64,000 bases of DNA, taken from positions 595,501 through 659,500 of the forward strand of contig JAHBVX010000001.1 in NCBI GenBank assembly GCA_019637295.1. The letters are read 5' to 3'. The notes under the pieces are model-generated. The model searched no databases. It saw only the letters and a list, made by a program, of their open reading frames with translations, and was not told where the DNA came from. Source of the stretch: Polyangiaceae bacterium (GTDB lineage Bacteria; Myxococcota_A; Polyangia; Polyangiales; Polyangiaceae). Below are positions 8,422 through 16,796 of the stretch, one piece after another. A program made the position numbers and the translations under genes. Each line of letters starts with the position of its first letter. The first letter of the stretch is position 1.

Positions 8422-9927
8422 TCAGGCCCGCTCGCGACGCCCGCGCCGCATCAAGAACAGACCGAGCAGCACCAGGCCGAGGGCGCCGCTGCGCCGGTGA
8501 CCGGAGCCGGCACCCGGCAGGGTGCAGCCGCAGCTACCCTCCACCGGCACGCCGTCCGGCGTGAAGCCCTCCTGCATCCCGGTGGGTCCGAGGGGTGGCT
8601 CGCCCACGGCGCCGTCGGCGCACGCCTGACCGATACCCTCCACCACGCTCTCCTCTTGGTCGGCGTTGGCGACGCTCGGGCAGTTGTCCACCACGTTCAG
8701 CACGCCGTCGCCATCGAGGTCGTCGTCGCACTCGTCGCCGAGGCCGTCGCCGTCCGTGTCGTCCTGATTCTCCCCCGCGAGCAGCGGGCAAACGTCCACG
8801 TCGTTCGCGAAACCATCGCCGTCGAGGTCGTCGTCGCACGAGTCGCCGATGCCATCCTCATCCATGTCCGTTTGGTTGGCGTTGGCGACGGTGGGACAGT
8901 TGTCGTCCTCGTCGAGTAGCCCGTCGTTGTCGTCGTCGGTGTCGCAGGCGTCGCCCTTGCCGTCCTTGTCGGTGTCGAGTTGATCCGCGTTGGCGTGCTT
9001 CGGGCAGTTGTCCGCGGCGTCGGGCACACCATCGCCGTCGTCGTCCGCGTCGCAGGCGTCGCCTTTGCCGTCCTTGTCGGTGTCCTTCTGGTCGGCGTTC
9101 TTGACGAGCGGGCAGTTGTCGCTGGCGTTCGGGACGCCGTCGCCATCCATGTCCGTGTCGCAGGCGTCGCCCTTGCCGTCGCCGTCCGTGTCCTTCTGGC
9201 TGGCGTTCTTGACGAGCGGGCAGTTGTCCTTGGTGTCGAGGATGCCGTCGTTGTCGTCGTCGGTGTCGCAGGCGTCGCCTTTGCCGTCCTTGTCGGTGTC
9301 CTTCTGGTCGGCGTTCTTGACGGTCTTGCAGTTGTCTTTGGCGTCTGGCACGCCGTCGCCGTCCGTGTCCACGACGTCGGTGATGTTGTGCCGGCGTATG
9401 GCCTTGTACGACGAGCTGGCGCTGCGCCCTGCGCGCACACAGCCCCCGCTGCAGGACTTGCACTCGATGGCGGTCATCCAGCCCCAGGGGTCGCCGGACT
9501 CGTACAGGAAGATGTGCCCGCCGCTGCTGGTGCGATACACCATGGCGTCGGCCTTCTTCGTGCTTCCCCTGGAGATGTGAGTCCAGTGCGTCGCGTTGTG
9601 ATAGAAGTGGTAGGTCGAGTAGGGGTGAGAGTCGGTGGTCACCGCGCTCGTGCCCGGCACCTGCCACGCCTTGGCCACGAACCCAGAGCAGTCGGCACCG
9701 TACGCCCCCGAGTGGCTGCAGCTCGGGCAACTGCCGGAGCACGAGCCGCGGTAGGCCGACGAGTCGGTGGTCCAGCGGCCGTGTCCCCACCAGTACGAGA
9801 AGCCGACGACGCCCTTGCCCCGGGCGATGATCTGGTCGCGAGTCTGGGTCGGCGGGGCGGCGAGCGCGACGGACGACAGGCCGAGCGCGGCCAGCAACAG
9901 GAGGGGAAGCTGGGTACGGGTAGTCAT
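8422..9927 (-). CDS. NlpC/P60-like protein with thrombospondin type 3 repeats and MYXO-CTERM-like tail
   Basis: A 501-residue exported protein with a signal peptide (cleavage near residue 24). Residues ~28-185 look like an NlpC/P60-type cysteine peptidase domain: GADCSGF puts the likely nucleophile at Cys80, and GGHIFLY the likely His at 138. Such enzymes cut cell-wall peptides; the substrate here is unknown. From ~190 to 430 there are about eight calcium-binding type 3 repeats (DxDxDGxxD with DNC...). The tail has GSCGC, a hydrophobic run and MRRGRR. Its start overlaps the stop of the upstream gene by 4 nt (ATGA). Confidence 0.75.
   Translation of the reverse strand: MTTRTQLPLLLLAALGLSSVALAAPPTQTRDQIIARGKGVVGFSYWWGHGRWTTDSSAYRGSCSGSCPSCSHSGAYGADCSGFVAKAWQVPGTSAVTTDSHPYSTYHFYHNATHWTHISRGSTKKADAMVYRTSSGGHIFLYESGDPWGWMTAIECKSCSGGCVRAGRSASSSYKAIRRHNITDVVDTDGDGVPDAKDNCKTVKNADQKDTDKDGKGDACDTDDDNDGILDTKDNCPLVKNASQKDTDGDGKGDACDTDMDGDGVPNASDNCPLVKNADQKDTDKDGKGDACDADDDGDGVPDAADNCPKHANADQLDTDKDGKGDACDTDDDNDGLLDEDDNCPTVANANQTDMDEDGIGDSCDDDLDGDGFANDVDVCPLLAGENQDDTDGDGLGDECDDDLDGDGVLNVVDNCPSVANADQEESVVEGIGQACADGAVGEPPLGPTGMQEGFTPDGVPVEGSCGCTLPGAGSGHRRSGALGLVLLGLFLMRRGRRERA
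8655..9375 (-). repeat. thrombospondin type 3 coding repeats
   Basis: About eight tandem units of roughly 80-110 nt encode Asp-rich calcium-binding loops of the pattern DTDxDGxGDACD...DNCP. Several units are nearly identical at DNA level, especially around 8940-9330, so recombination between units could change the copy number. They are coding and not an independent element. Confidence 0.7.
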
Positions 9928-11033
9928 GGCGAGAGCCTCCGCAGCGTCGCGCCGTCGCTGTCGAACCCGAGGTGATACAGGCCGCCGTTCGCGCCTACGC
10001 GCAGCCGCCGGAAGCTCTCCTCGGCGCCACTCTCCGGTGGCAGCACCACCCGTGAGAGTTCACGCCCAGCCCGGTCGAGCGTCACGACCAGGTCTTGCTG
10101 GGCCAGCAGCTCGAAGGGCGGCTCGGGCGACTCGTCGAACAGGTGGAGGGACACATGCACGTTGCCCTCTCGGTCCGACTCGAGGCCGGTCAGGTGGCCG
10201 ACGCGCATCGAGAAGCGGAGCTTGGCGAAGACCTCGGGCCGCTCGCCTTGCTTCTGCAGCGTGATCGCGGCTCCGAAGCTGCTCTTGGCTGCGCGCAGGT
10301 GACCGCCCAGGGCGTCGGCGAAGCGCCCCGGCGCGACCGGGCGGTCGGCGAGAGCGATGCCATCGGCGCTCGCGATCTGCACCAGCGTCGCGTGACGAAC
10401 CTCGACCCAGACGCCGTCCGCGCGCACTTCGAGCGCGGAGACGTCGCCGGCGTCCTCGACGCCGTCGCCCACGAGCGCGATCTCGTGCGACACGACGCCG
10501 TCCTCCGTGACGTGCGCGACGGAGCCGGCGCCCAGGCGATCGAGCGCCCAGACGCCACCCTTGGCGTCCAGCGCGATGTCCTGGATCGTGTCGGCGGGCA
10601 ACGGCACGATGCGCGCCAGGCGATCGCCCTCGAAGACTTGGATGCGCGAGTTGATCTGGTCCAGCACGAAGGCTCGCCCACGCTCGTCCACCACGAAGCT
10701 CATCGGACCCTCGGGTGAGCTCTCGTTCGCTGCCGTCCGTCCGAGCTGTCCAGGCGCGCCGCCCCAAGCTGCCCGGAACACCGGTGTACCAACCTCGGGC
10801 GGGCGCGAGGTCACCGAGGCTGCGACTGGCGCGGGCTCGTGGACCGCAGCCGCGGGCTCGGACGCCAGCCGCCGTAGGTCGGGCTGGACAGCCGGTGCTG
10901 GCGCGAGGGGCTCGGCCGGGCCGGCGATCCGGGCCGGGGAGGTGGGCTCCGGGGAGCTCCGCAGCAGCCATAGGCAACCCGCGCCGAGCAGCAGCACGCC
11001 GCTACCGAGGAGCCAACGTCTATCGAGAGGCAT
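9924..11033 (-). CDS. exported beta-propeller-like (NHL-type) protein
   Basis: A 369-residue protein. The start is the ATG at 11033 (MPLDRRWLLG); an ATG 18 nt upstream is possible. The N-terminus has a double Arg, then a hydrophobic run ending LGAGC (Cys20), so it is probably a lipoprotein or membrane-anchored. After a Pro/Ala linker to ~95, blades such as FVVDERGRAFVLDQINSRI and DIALDAKGGVWALDRLG repeat through the protein, typical of NHL or SMP-30-type propellers. Such folds bind ligands or polysaccharide; no catalytic residues can be assigned. It is the first gene of a likely three-gene run with the NlpC-like and golvesin-like genes. Confidence 0.6.
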   Translation of the reverse strand: MPLDRRWLLGSGVLLLGAGCLWLLRSSPEPTSPARIAGPAEPLAPAPAVQPDLRRLASEPAAAVHEPAPVAASVTSRPPEVGTPVFRAAWGGAPGQLGRTAANESSPEGPMSFVVDERGRAFVLDQINSRIQVFEGDRLARIVPLPADTIQDIALDAKGGVWALDRLGAGSVAHVTEDGVVSHEIALVGDGVEDAGDVSALEVRADGVWVEVRHATLVQIASADGIALADRPVAPGRFADALGGHLRAAKSSFGAAITLQKQGERPEVFAKLRFSMRVGHLTGLESDREGNVHVSLHLFDESPEPPFELLAQQDLVVTLDRAGRELSRVVLPPESGAEESFRRLRVGANGGLYHLGFDSDGATLRRLSP

Positions 11034-11148
11034 CGGGTCCGACCCAAGCAAGTCCCAGGCCCAGGGAAGGCCCCAGGGATCTCCGCGGGAAATCAGCCCT
11101 ATTCGCTAGCCGGGGCCGCGCCTGCCAAGCGCTGGTTGGCGCGCGGGA

Positions 11149-11559
11149 TTAGCGCCCGGGGCCGCGCCTGGGCCGACGCCGCGGCCCGCGCTGCTCCATC
11201 AGCTGCTCGAAGCGCGCCGCCTGTGGCTCGCTGAGGACCGTGCGGATCTCGGCGTCCATCTGCCGTTCGTGCTCCTCGAGGGAAGAGCCGCAGCGCTCCA
11301 TCACCTCCGCGGTCAGCTTGCGCCGCTCCTCGCCGCGGCGCCGGAAGATCTCCCGGAGCCGCGTGTGCTGCTCGTCGGTCAGCTCCAGCTCCTGCGCCAG
11401 CGCGCCGAGTCGGCGCCGCTCGAACCCCTCCCGACCCAGCAGCGCCTTCACGTCCCGTTGGGAGAAGGCGTGCATCGCCGCGCCGCCGGCCACCGCGCCG
11501 AACAGAAACACCCCCGCGACCAGCGCGTAGGCCTTCAGGGTAGCGCGCTTGGTGCTCAC
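11149..11559 (-). CDS. CpxP/Spy-like periplasmic stress protein (heavy-metal sensor-like)
   Basis: A 136-residue protein from a GTG start at 11559, overlapping the stop of the anti-sigma-like gene (GTGA). One N-terminal membrane segment (residues ~8-28) is followed by a long amphipathic helical domain with LTDEQHTRLREIFRRR and LSEPQAARFEQLM, the paired helix pattern of the LTxxQ/CpxP-Spy family. Members act in the periplasm as chaperones or sensors for envelope or metal stress. The C-terminus is an Arg/Pro/Gly tail. Its place as third gene of an ECF sigma operon suggests it senses or modulates the same envelope signal. Confidence 0.7.
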   Translation of the reverse strand: MSTKRATLKAYALVAGVFLFGAVAGGAAMHAFSQRDVKALLGREGFERRRLGALAQELELTDEQHTRLREIFRRRGEERRKLTAEVMERCGSSLEEHERQMDAEIRTVLSEPQAARFEQLMEQRGPRRRPRRGPGR

Positions 11560-11825
11560 CACTCGAACTCCGTCGTGTCTGCGGCGGCGAGCATCGCGCT
11601 GGTCGCGTCCGAAGTGGTCACCGCCCACACCACCGCGGCCACCGCCGCCAGCGCGGCCAGCGGCGCCAGGCGAAGAGCCGAGCGCCATAGTGCCACGCCG
11701 AAGGCCGGCGCGTGCTCGGCCTCGACCGCGAGCATCACCCGGTCCGCAAAGCCGGGCCTCGCCCTGAGGGGGGCCGTTCGAGCGGACAGCGCCGCCAAGC
11801 GTTCGTCGATGTTTGGGTCGCTCAC
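11556..11825 (-). CDS. putative anti-sigma factor, small membrane protein
   Basis: An 89-residue protein. The GTG start at 11825 overlaps the TGA of the sigma gene (GTGA), the usual coupling for a sigma/anti-sigma pair. An N-terminal cytoplasmic part (residues 1-48, DERLAALSART...) is followed by one membrane helix (LAPLAALAAVAAVVWAV) and a ~20-residue exported tail. It is shorter than most anti-sigmas and has no HxxxCxxC zinc motif, so the assignment rests mainly on position and topology. Confidence 0.55.
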   Translation of the reverse strand: MSDPNIDERLAALSARTAPLRARPGFADRVMLAVEAEHAPAFGVALWRSALRLAPLAALAAVAAVVWAVTTSDATSAMLAAADTTEFEW

Positions 11826-12352
11826 GATCCGCTCCTCTTCTGCCGCAGTGTGGCTCGAGCTCGCACCAGGCGCTGTTCCACGGCACCCTCGCTGCACTCC
11901 AGGATCTCCGCAATCTCTGGCGTGGACAAGCCCTCCACGCTCTTGAGCACGATGGCCACGCGCTGCTCCTCGGGCAGCGCCGCTAGCCAGTCCGTCAACT
12001 CTTGGAGCGCGAGCCTCGCCTCGGCGAGCGCGAGGCCATCCCACCCGGCCTCGATGCCCTCGTCCGAGGTGGTCCGCTCGCGCCGCCGCTTCCTGAGGGC
12101 GTCGATGGAGCCATGCGTGACAATCCGGTAGAGCCACGTCTTGACCGACGAGCGCCCGTCGAACTGTTCAGCAACGAGTGCGCGATACGCTTTCACCATC
12201 GACTCCTGCACCACATCTTCCGCGTCCGACACGTTTCCGAGGATCCGTGCGCTGAGGCGAACGAGCGAGTCGCTGGTGCTCGTCACGATGCTCTGAAAGG
12301 CCGCCGTGTCGCCGCGCCGAACGCGCGCTGCAGCCTCTTCGAGTGTGTCCAA
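11822..12352 (-). CDS. ECF RNA polymerase sigma factor
   Basis: A 176-residue sigma-70 family protein of extracytoplasmic-function type. Region 2 (residues ~18-85) has DAEDVVQE and VKTWLYRIVTH; region 4 (~115-170) has LPEEQRVAIVLKSVEGLSTPEIAEIL and a helix-turn-helix ending VRARATLR. The start is a TTG at 12352 preceded by GGCGGAG. It heads an operon with the membrane anti-sigma-like and CpxP/Spy-like genes, and it is divergent from a lipoprotein with six EF-hands. I infer an envelope or metal/calcium-stress response; no signal is proven. Confidence 0.9.
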   Translation of the reverse strand: MDTLEEAAARVRRGDTAAFQSIVTSTSDSLVRLSARILGNVSDAEDVVQESMVKAYRALVAEQFDGRSSVKTWLYRIVTHGSIDALRKRRRERTTSDEGIEAGWDGLALAEARLALQELTDWLAALPEEQRVAIVLKSVEGLSTPEIAEILECSEGAVEQRLVRARATLRQKRSGS

Positions 12353-12481
12353 CGCTGCTCTCCGCCTTGTTCCTTCATCTACAGTGCTTCGACGCTGGCC
12401 ACGCGCGATCTCCTACGGGGCCAGCGGCCGCTGCTGCCGGACTGCCGCAAAGTCGCCATGATTTCCATGGTTTCGCTGCCG

Positions 12482-12508
12482 GGGACACTTTTCTGTCGCC
12501 TCGGCGTA
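12482..12508 (+). promoter_or_regulatory. candidate ECF-type promoter for the EF-hand gene
   Basis: GGGGAC (12481-12486) resembles an ECF -35 element of the GGGAAC type. It is followed after 18 nt by CGTA (12505-12508), a possible -10, about 50 nt before the start of the EF-hand gene. If real, it would place that gene under the divergent ECF sigma. It was identified by eye and is a weak match. Confidence 0.25.
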
Positions 12509-12558
12509 GGGGCGCCCCGCCGGCGGGCGTCGGACAGGTATCACAAGGAGACCCTACG

Positions 12559-13326
12559 ATGATCAGAACCTCGACCCTGAAACTGTTGCTCGGACTCGCC
12601 CTTCCTCTGGCTCTGGCAGGCTGCAATCAAGCGCCCGTGGAGAGCTCGGAGCTCGAGCAGCAGGCCCTCGCTGACGAGGCGGCGCCCGCCGTCTTGGCGC
12701 CCAAGAGCCCGATGCGGCGAGGACACTTTGGTTCGCCGGAAGCTCTGTTCGAGCGCTTCGACAAGGACAAGGACGGAGTGCTGAAGCTCGAGGAGCTGCC
12801 GACCAAGCTGCAGCGCATGCTGGCCGGAGCCGACAAGGACTCCGACGGGGCGCTGTCCCTGCAGGAGCTCGGCGCCCACCGCGACGCGATGAAGGCGAAG
12901 ATGTTCTCGCACATCGACAGCAACGGAGACGGCTTCGTCACCGAGGCCGAGGCTGGCAAGCGCTGGTCCAAGCTCTCCGTCGCCGACGCGAACAAGGACG
13001 GTAAGGTCAGCGCGGAGGAGCTCGAGCAGGCGCATCGCGATGGCACGCTAGTGCCCTTCCACGGCAAGCGTGGGTTCGCTGGCAAGCGCGGCATGATGGA
13101 CCCGGCCCGGATGCTCGAGAAGTTCGACGCGAACAAGGACGGCAAGCTCGAGCTCGTGGAGCTGCCCGAGCGCATGCGCGAGAGGCTCGGTGGCGCCGAC
13201 ACCAACGGTGACAAGGTCCTGAGCCTGGACGAGCTACGCGCCCATCACGAGGCCCGCATGAAGAGCGCGGACGGCTTCGAGCGCCCCCGAGTGCGCTCGA
13301 AGGACCGCGCGACGCACACGCTCTGA
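12559..13326 (+). CDS. lipoprotein with six EF-hand calcium-binding loops
   Basis: A 255-residue lipoprotein. The start ATG at 12559 has AAGGAG 8 nt upstream; the frame is open further upstream but without signal-peptide character. Signal LALPLALAGC, then six EF-hand loops beginning DKDKDG, DKDSDG, DSNGDG, DANKDG, DANKDG and DTNGDK, each followed by an xxEL/EA exit, so the mature protein is almost entirely EF-hands arranged as pairs. It probably binds Ca2+ at the cell envelope. It is divergent from the ECF sigma operon and may be one of its targets. Confidence 0.8.
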   Translation: MIRTSTLKLLLGLALPLALAGCNQAPVESSELEQQALADEAAPAVLAPKSPMRRGHFGSPEALFERFDKDKDGVLKLEELPTKLQRMLAGADKDSDGALSLQELGAHRDAMKAKMFSHIDSNGDGFVTEAEAGKRWSKLSVADANKDGKVSAEELEQAHRDGTLVPFHGKRGFAGKRGMMDPARMLEKFDANKDGKLELVELPERMRERLGGADTNGDKVLSLDELRAHHEARMKSADGFERPRVRSKDRATHTL

Positions 13327-13339
13327 GGCGCAGCCGAGG

Positions 13340-13372
13340 CACGTCGCGATCGCACTTGGCGGTCGCGGCGTG
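13340..13372. terminator. strong hairpin between convergent genes
   Basis: CACGTCGCGATCGC (13340-13353) pairs with GCGGTCGCGGCGTG (13359-13372) as a 14-bp stem with two G-T pairs and a 5-nt loop ACTTG, followed by TCTGTTGC. It lies exactly between the stop of the EF-hand gene and the stop of the oxoamine synthase gene, so it probably terminates transcription from both sides. Confidence 0.5.
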
Positions 13373-13381
13373 TCTGTTGCG

Positions 13382-14911
13382 TCAGATGACGCCGTACTTC
13401 TTGCCCACCTTCTCGAAGGCCTCGAGGCCCCGGTCGAGGTGCTCGCGCTCGTGGGTGGCCATGTAGCTGGTGCGCAGCATGGCGCTCTTGGGCGGCACCC
13501 CCGGCGAGATGAACGGGTTCGTGTAGATGCCCCAGTCCTCCAGCAGATCCCGCCACATCATGATGGTGCGCAGATCTTGGCGGATGTAGACGGGGATCAC
13601 GGCTGTCTCGGTGTGGCCGAGCTCGAACCCGAGCTTGCGCAGCTCGTCCCGCATGTAGGTGTAGTTCTCGCGCAGCTTCTCGATCCGCCACAGCTCTTCT
13701 TGCATCACGTCGAAGGCCGCCATGGCCGCGGCCACGCTGGGGGGCGCTGCGCTGGCCGCAAACATGAAGCTCGGCGCGAAGTGCTGGATGTAGTCGAGCA
13801 CCTTGCGTTCGCCCACGAGCCAACCACCGATGCTGGCGAAGGACTTGCTGAACGTCCCGCCCATCAGGTCCACCTGATCCGAGAGCCCGAAGTGGTGCGC
13901 CGTGCCCTTGCCCTGAGGCCCAATCACGCCGAGCGCGTGGGCGTCGTCGACGAACAGGCGAGCGCCGTGCTTCTTGACGATGGGCACCAGCTCGTCGAGC
14001 CGCGCGATCTCGCCTTCCGCGCTGAAGACGCCGTCCGTGACGACCAACGCACCCTCGCCGTCCTCCACCTTCTCGAGGGCACGGTCCAGCGCGGCGGCGT
14101 CGTTGTGCTTGTAGCGCACCAGGCGCGCGCCCGCAGACTGGCCGAGGCGCACGCCGTCGTACAGCGAGGCGTGCACGTTGCGGTCGATGACCGCGACGCT
14201 CTTCTTGTTGCTGAGCAGCGCCGAGAGCGTGGCGATGTTGACCTGGTAGCCGGTGGTGAACACCAGCGCCGCCTCCTTGTCGTACCAGCGCGCCAGCTTC
14301 TCCTCGAACTCCACGTGCAGCTTCATGCTGCCGTTCACCAGCCGGGAGCCGGTCATGCTGGTGCCGAAGCGATCGATGGCGTTCTTCGCCGCCTCCCGTA
14401 CCTTCGGGTGGGTGGTCAGGCCGAGGTAGTTGTTCGACCCGAACATGATCACGCGCTTGCCGTCGATCTGCGCCTCGGGTCCATCGTTGAAGTCCAGGGG
14501 GCGAAAGAACGGGTAGATGCCCATCTTTCGCGCGTTGTCCGCGGCCTTGAACTGGTAACACTTCTCGAACACATCTCCGCCGATGCCGGACAGACTGCTG
14601 CGCTCGGCCAGAGATTGGGACATGTCGTCCGAGCCCTGCATGCGCGGCGCGGCGCCGTTCTTCTTGGCGGCTGGGGAGGGGGACGCACGCGTGCCAGCGT
14701 CGATCTCCCCCATCGACTCGTCTAGCGCAGGATCGATGTTGGGCAGATCGTGCCCGCTGACGAGCACGCGCCAAGCCGCCTTCATGCGACTCGGCGCGTC
14801 CATCAGCCCCTCGGCTGCCTTCATGACGCGGTCATCGCTCACCCAGCGGAGCACCGCGGGATTGGCGAGGATCTTCTTGCCGCGCTCGGAGATGCGTTCC
14901 TTGAGGCTCAT
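13382..14911 (-). CDS. alpha-oxoamine synthase, probably serine palmitoyltransferase
   Basis: A 509-residue PLP enzyme of the class that condenses an amino acid with an acyl-CoA (serine palmitoyltransferase, KBL, BioF). Visible features are FGSNNYLGL near residue 150, TDGVFSAEG, VDDAHALG (the cofactor Asp), and GTFSKSF with the Schiff-base Lys. Myxobacteria make sphingolipids, and the N-terminal extension of ~110 residues before the catalytic fold differs from the short N-terminus of BioF and KBL, so serine palmitoyltransferase is preferred; substrate cannot be read from sequence. It is a single gene, with no biotin or threonine genes beside it. Confidence 0.7.
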   Translation of the reverse strand: MSLKERISERGKKILANPAVLRWVSDDRVMKAAEGLMDAPSRMKAAWRVLVSGHDLPNIDPALDESMGEIDAGTRASPSPAAKKNGAAPRMQGSDDMSQSLAERSSLSGIGGDVFEKCYQFKAADNARKMGIYPFFRPLDFNDGPEAQIDGKRVIMFGSNNYLGLTTHPKVREAAKNAIDRFGTSMTGSRLVNGSMKLHVEFEEKLARWYDKEAALVFTTGYQVNIATLSALLSNKKSVAVIDRNVHASLYDGVRLGQSAGARLVRYKHNDAAALDRALEKVEDGEGALVVTDGVFSAEGEIARLDELVPIVKKHGARLFVDDAHALGVIGPQGKGTAHHFGLSDQVDLMGGTFSKSFASIGGWLVGERKVLDYIQHFAPSFMFAASAAPPSVAAAMAAFDVMQEELWRIEKLRENYTYMRDELRKLGFELGHTETAVIPVYIRQDLRTIMMWRDLLEDWGIYTNPFISPGVPPKSAMLRTSYMATHEREHLDRGLEAFEKVGKKYGVI

Positions 14912-15025
14912 CGTCTTGTTCCTACCCGGGGGCTCGACTGCATCGAACCTTCACGCGACGGTGCTCCGCACACGGAAACACGCCAGCCGGCCGCGGAACG
15001 TACGCGACGGTCCGGGCTTCGTCAA

Positions 15026-15877
15026 TCAAGCGGGCGGCCGTGAGTCCACGAGTGGATGAACCTCTGCGGGCCATGGGTCCCGGCCTTCGTCGCGGAGCTC
15101 GACCCGGGTCAGGCATAGCCCGGCCGCGGGTGCGGTCATGCCGAGGTCGCGTCGACTGCCCGAACCGAGCGCGCGCTTCAGCGCGTCCACCGGCAGCCGC
15201 CCGCGGCCGATGTCCACCAGAGAACCGCAAATGATGCGCACCATGTGGTGCATGAACCGATCGCCCTCCACCTCCACGCACAGTAGCCGCGGATCTCGGG
15301 GATCCGCCGAGAGCTCGGCGCGCAGGATGTTTCGCACCGTGTTCGCGCGGGAGTCGGCCGCGCTCCGGAACGCGCGGAAGTCGTGCTCGCCCGGCAACGT
15401 GCCGAGCGCGGCGTGCATCCGCGATTGGTTCAACCTCTGATGGACGCGCCACGCGCGCCGATGGAGAAACGGATCGTGGACCGGGCTCTCGAGCACCGAG
15501 TAGCGATACGTCTTGCGGGTGGCCAAGCGGCGCGGGTCATGGTCCGCGCCAACCGCCGCGGCGCGCACCACCGCGATCTCGCGCGGCAGCTCTCGAGTGA
15601 GCGCGAGCACCCATCCGCGCGGCGCGATGGACTTGCTGGTGGCGAACGTGACGCGCTGGGCGAGCGCGTGCACCCCCGCGTCCGTGCGACTCGCGCCGCG
15701 CATCTCCGAGCAGAGCGGATCAATCGTGCGCACCGCCCGCAGTAGCTCCCCGGCGATCGTGCGCGCGTTGGTCTGCAGCGCCCAACCCGAGAAGCTGCTG
15801 CCTTCGTAGGCGAGCGTGAGCAGCACGCCGAAGCTCGGGTCGCTCGAGGTGGCTGCCGGCGTGGTGCTCGACGTCAA
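15026..15877 (-). CDS. truA: TruA, tRNA pseudouridine(38-40) synthase
   Basis: A 283-residue enzyme that isomerises uridines 38-40 in the tRNA anticodon arm. The catalytic Asp lies in GASRTDAGVHA, and FRAFRSAAD, EVEGDRFMHHMVR and the GRG...LG terminus fit TruA. I place the start at the TTG at 15877, overlapping the upstream TGA (TTGA); the frame stays open to 15946 but that part overlaps another gene and is atypical. It is the last gene of a tight minus-strand run from 16712. Confidence 0.88.
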   Translation of the reverse strand: MTSSTTPAATSSDPSFGVLLTLAYEGSSFSGWALQTNARTIAGELLRAVRTIDPLCSEMRGASRTDAGVHALAQRVTFATSKSIAPRGWVLALTRELPREIAVVRAAAVGADHDPRRLATRKTYRYSVLESPVHDPFLHRRAWRVHQRLNQSRMHAALGTLPGEHDFRAFRSAADSRANTVRNILRAELSADPRDPRLLCVEVEGDRFMHHMVRIICGSLVDIGRGRLPVDALKRALGSGSRRDLGMTAPAAGLCLTRVELRDEGRDPWPAEVHPLVDSRPPA

Positions 15878-16128
15878 TCCGAACCGGCGTCGGACGGCGG
15901 TGGCGGCGGGCCGCCCGCCGACGCGGTGCCCGGGGTCGTCGCGCACCCTTCGGCCTCCGCCTTCTTGCGCGCTTCGAGGTCCTGAGGCGTGGGATTGCGC
16001 ACGTCGTACAGCGGGATGTCGCTACACTTGGGTGTCGCGCCCTCGTCGTCCCCGCAGGCCGCCGACAACAGCAGCGGCAGGCCGACGACGGAGGCCAGCG
16101 AGACTGAGCGCAAGGAGAGCGGGTGCAT
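15874..16128 (-). CDS. small lipoprotein of unknown function
   Basis: An 84-residue protein with a lipoprotein signal ending LLLSAAC (Cys25). The mature part is short and polar, with two more Cys and a Pro-rich C-terminus (PPPPPSD). Its ATG overlaps the stop of the upstream AgmX/PglI gene by one base (TGATG), and its TGA overlaps the truA start, so all three appear translationally coupled. No family recognised. Confidence 0.55.
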   Translation of the reverse strand: MHPLSLRSVSLASVVGLPLLLSAACGDDEGATPKCSDIPLYDVRNPTPQDLEARKKAEAEGCATTPGTASAGGPPPPPSDAGSD

Positions 16129-16712
16129 CACGACTTCGGTACGAAGTTCATCGGAACTTGGGTGTCGACGCAACCCCCTTGCGGCGGAGGAAAGGTGCCG
16201 GACCTGAACATCCCGAGTACGCAGGACGCAACGCCCGGGTCACCCACCGAGTTGCTCGTGATCCCGGAGCTGCACACCTGGCCTTGCGGGCCGACCCGCA
16301 CGGAGACCACTATCTTGCCGGAAAGCATGGCGTTTTGACGTAGCGCTCGCTCGTAGCAGCCCCGGGCTTGCCCGGCCTTCGAGCGCAGCGCCGAGTGTAG
16401 CGCGGGCGAGGCGGTGCCGGTGCACTCCCCCCCGCAGCCGCCGCCGCCGCCGCCCACGATCTTCTTCACGGCGGTCTTCTGGGGGGTGCCCGCGTCCTCG
16501 ACCTTCTCGGGGGGAGGGGGAGGTGGGGGCGCCTCGAGCACGGGCTCGGAGGTGGTCGGCGGCGGTGGCGGAGCCGGAAGCGCCGCGACCTTGTCCTTCG
16601 AGCCCATCTTCCAGAGAACCAACCCACCCCCAAGGAGCAGCATCAGCACAATCGCAGCGATGAACCCGCCGCTGCCGGACTTCGGGGGCGGGGGGGTGGT
16701 CGACTCAGCCAT
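16128..16712 (-). CDS. AgmX/PglI C-terminal domain membrane protein
   Basis: A 194-residue inner-membrane protein of TonB-like build. A short cytoplasmic N-terminus is followed by a membrane helix (residues ~17-36), a Pro-rich periplasmic linker, a Gly/Cys patch (GGGGGGCGGEC near 90) and a C-terminal domain with ARGCYERAL, GKIVVSVRVGPQG and FPPP, matching the AgmX/PglI domain found in Myxococcota adventurous-gliding and envelope proteins. No exbB/exbD or glt genes are adjacent, so a motility role is not shown. Confidence 0.7.
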   Translation of the reverse strand: MAESTTPPPPKSGSGGFIAAIVLMLLLGGGLVLWKMGSKDKVAALPAPPPPPTTSEPVLEAPPPPPPPEKVEDAGTPQKTAVKKIVGGGGGGCGGECTGTASPALHSALRSKAGQARGCYERALRQNAMLSGKIVVSVRVGPQGQVCSSGITSNSVGDPGVASCVLGMFRSGTFPPPQGGCVDTQVPMNFVPKS

Positions 16713-16796
16713 CAGTTGCTCCGTGCATCGCGGGAACGTCCCTTTCCGCCGGGACTATAGAGGAAGGTTGCGCTCTCGGGCGAGCCGGTCGTGCGT

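Noticed and set aside
8980-9975. Plus-strand frame with Val/Ala repeats opposite the TSP3 gene
   Set aside because: Mirror of the Asp/Gly-rich repeat codons of the real minus-strand gene.
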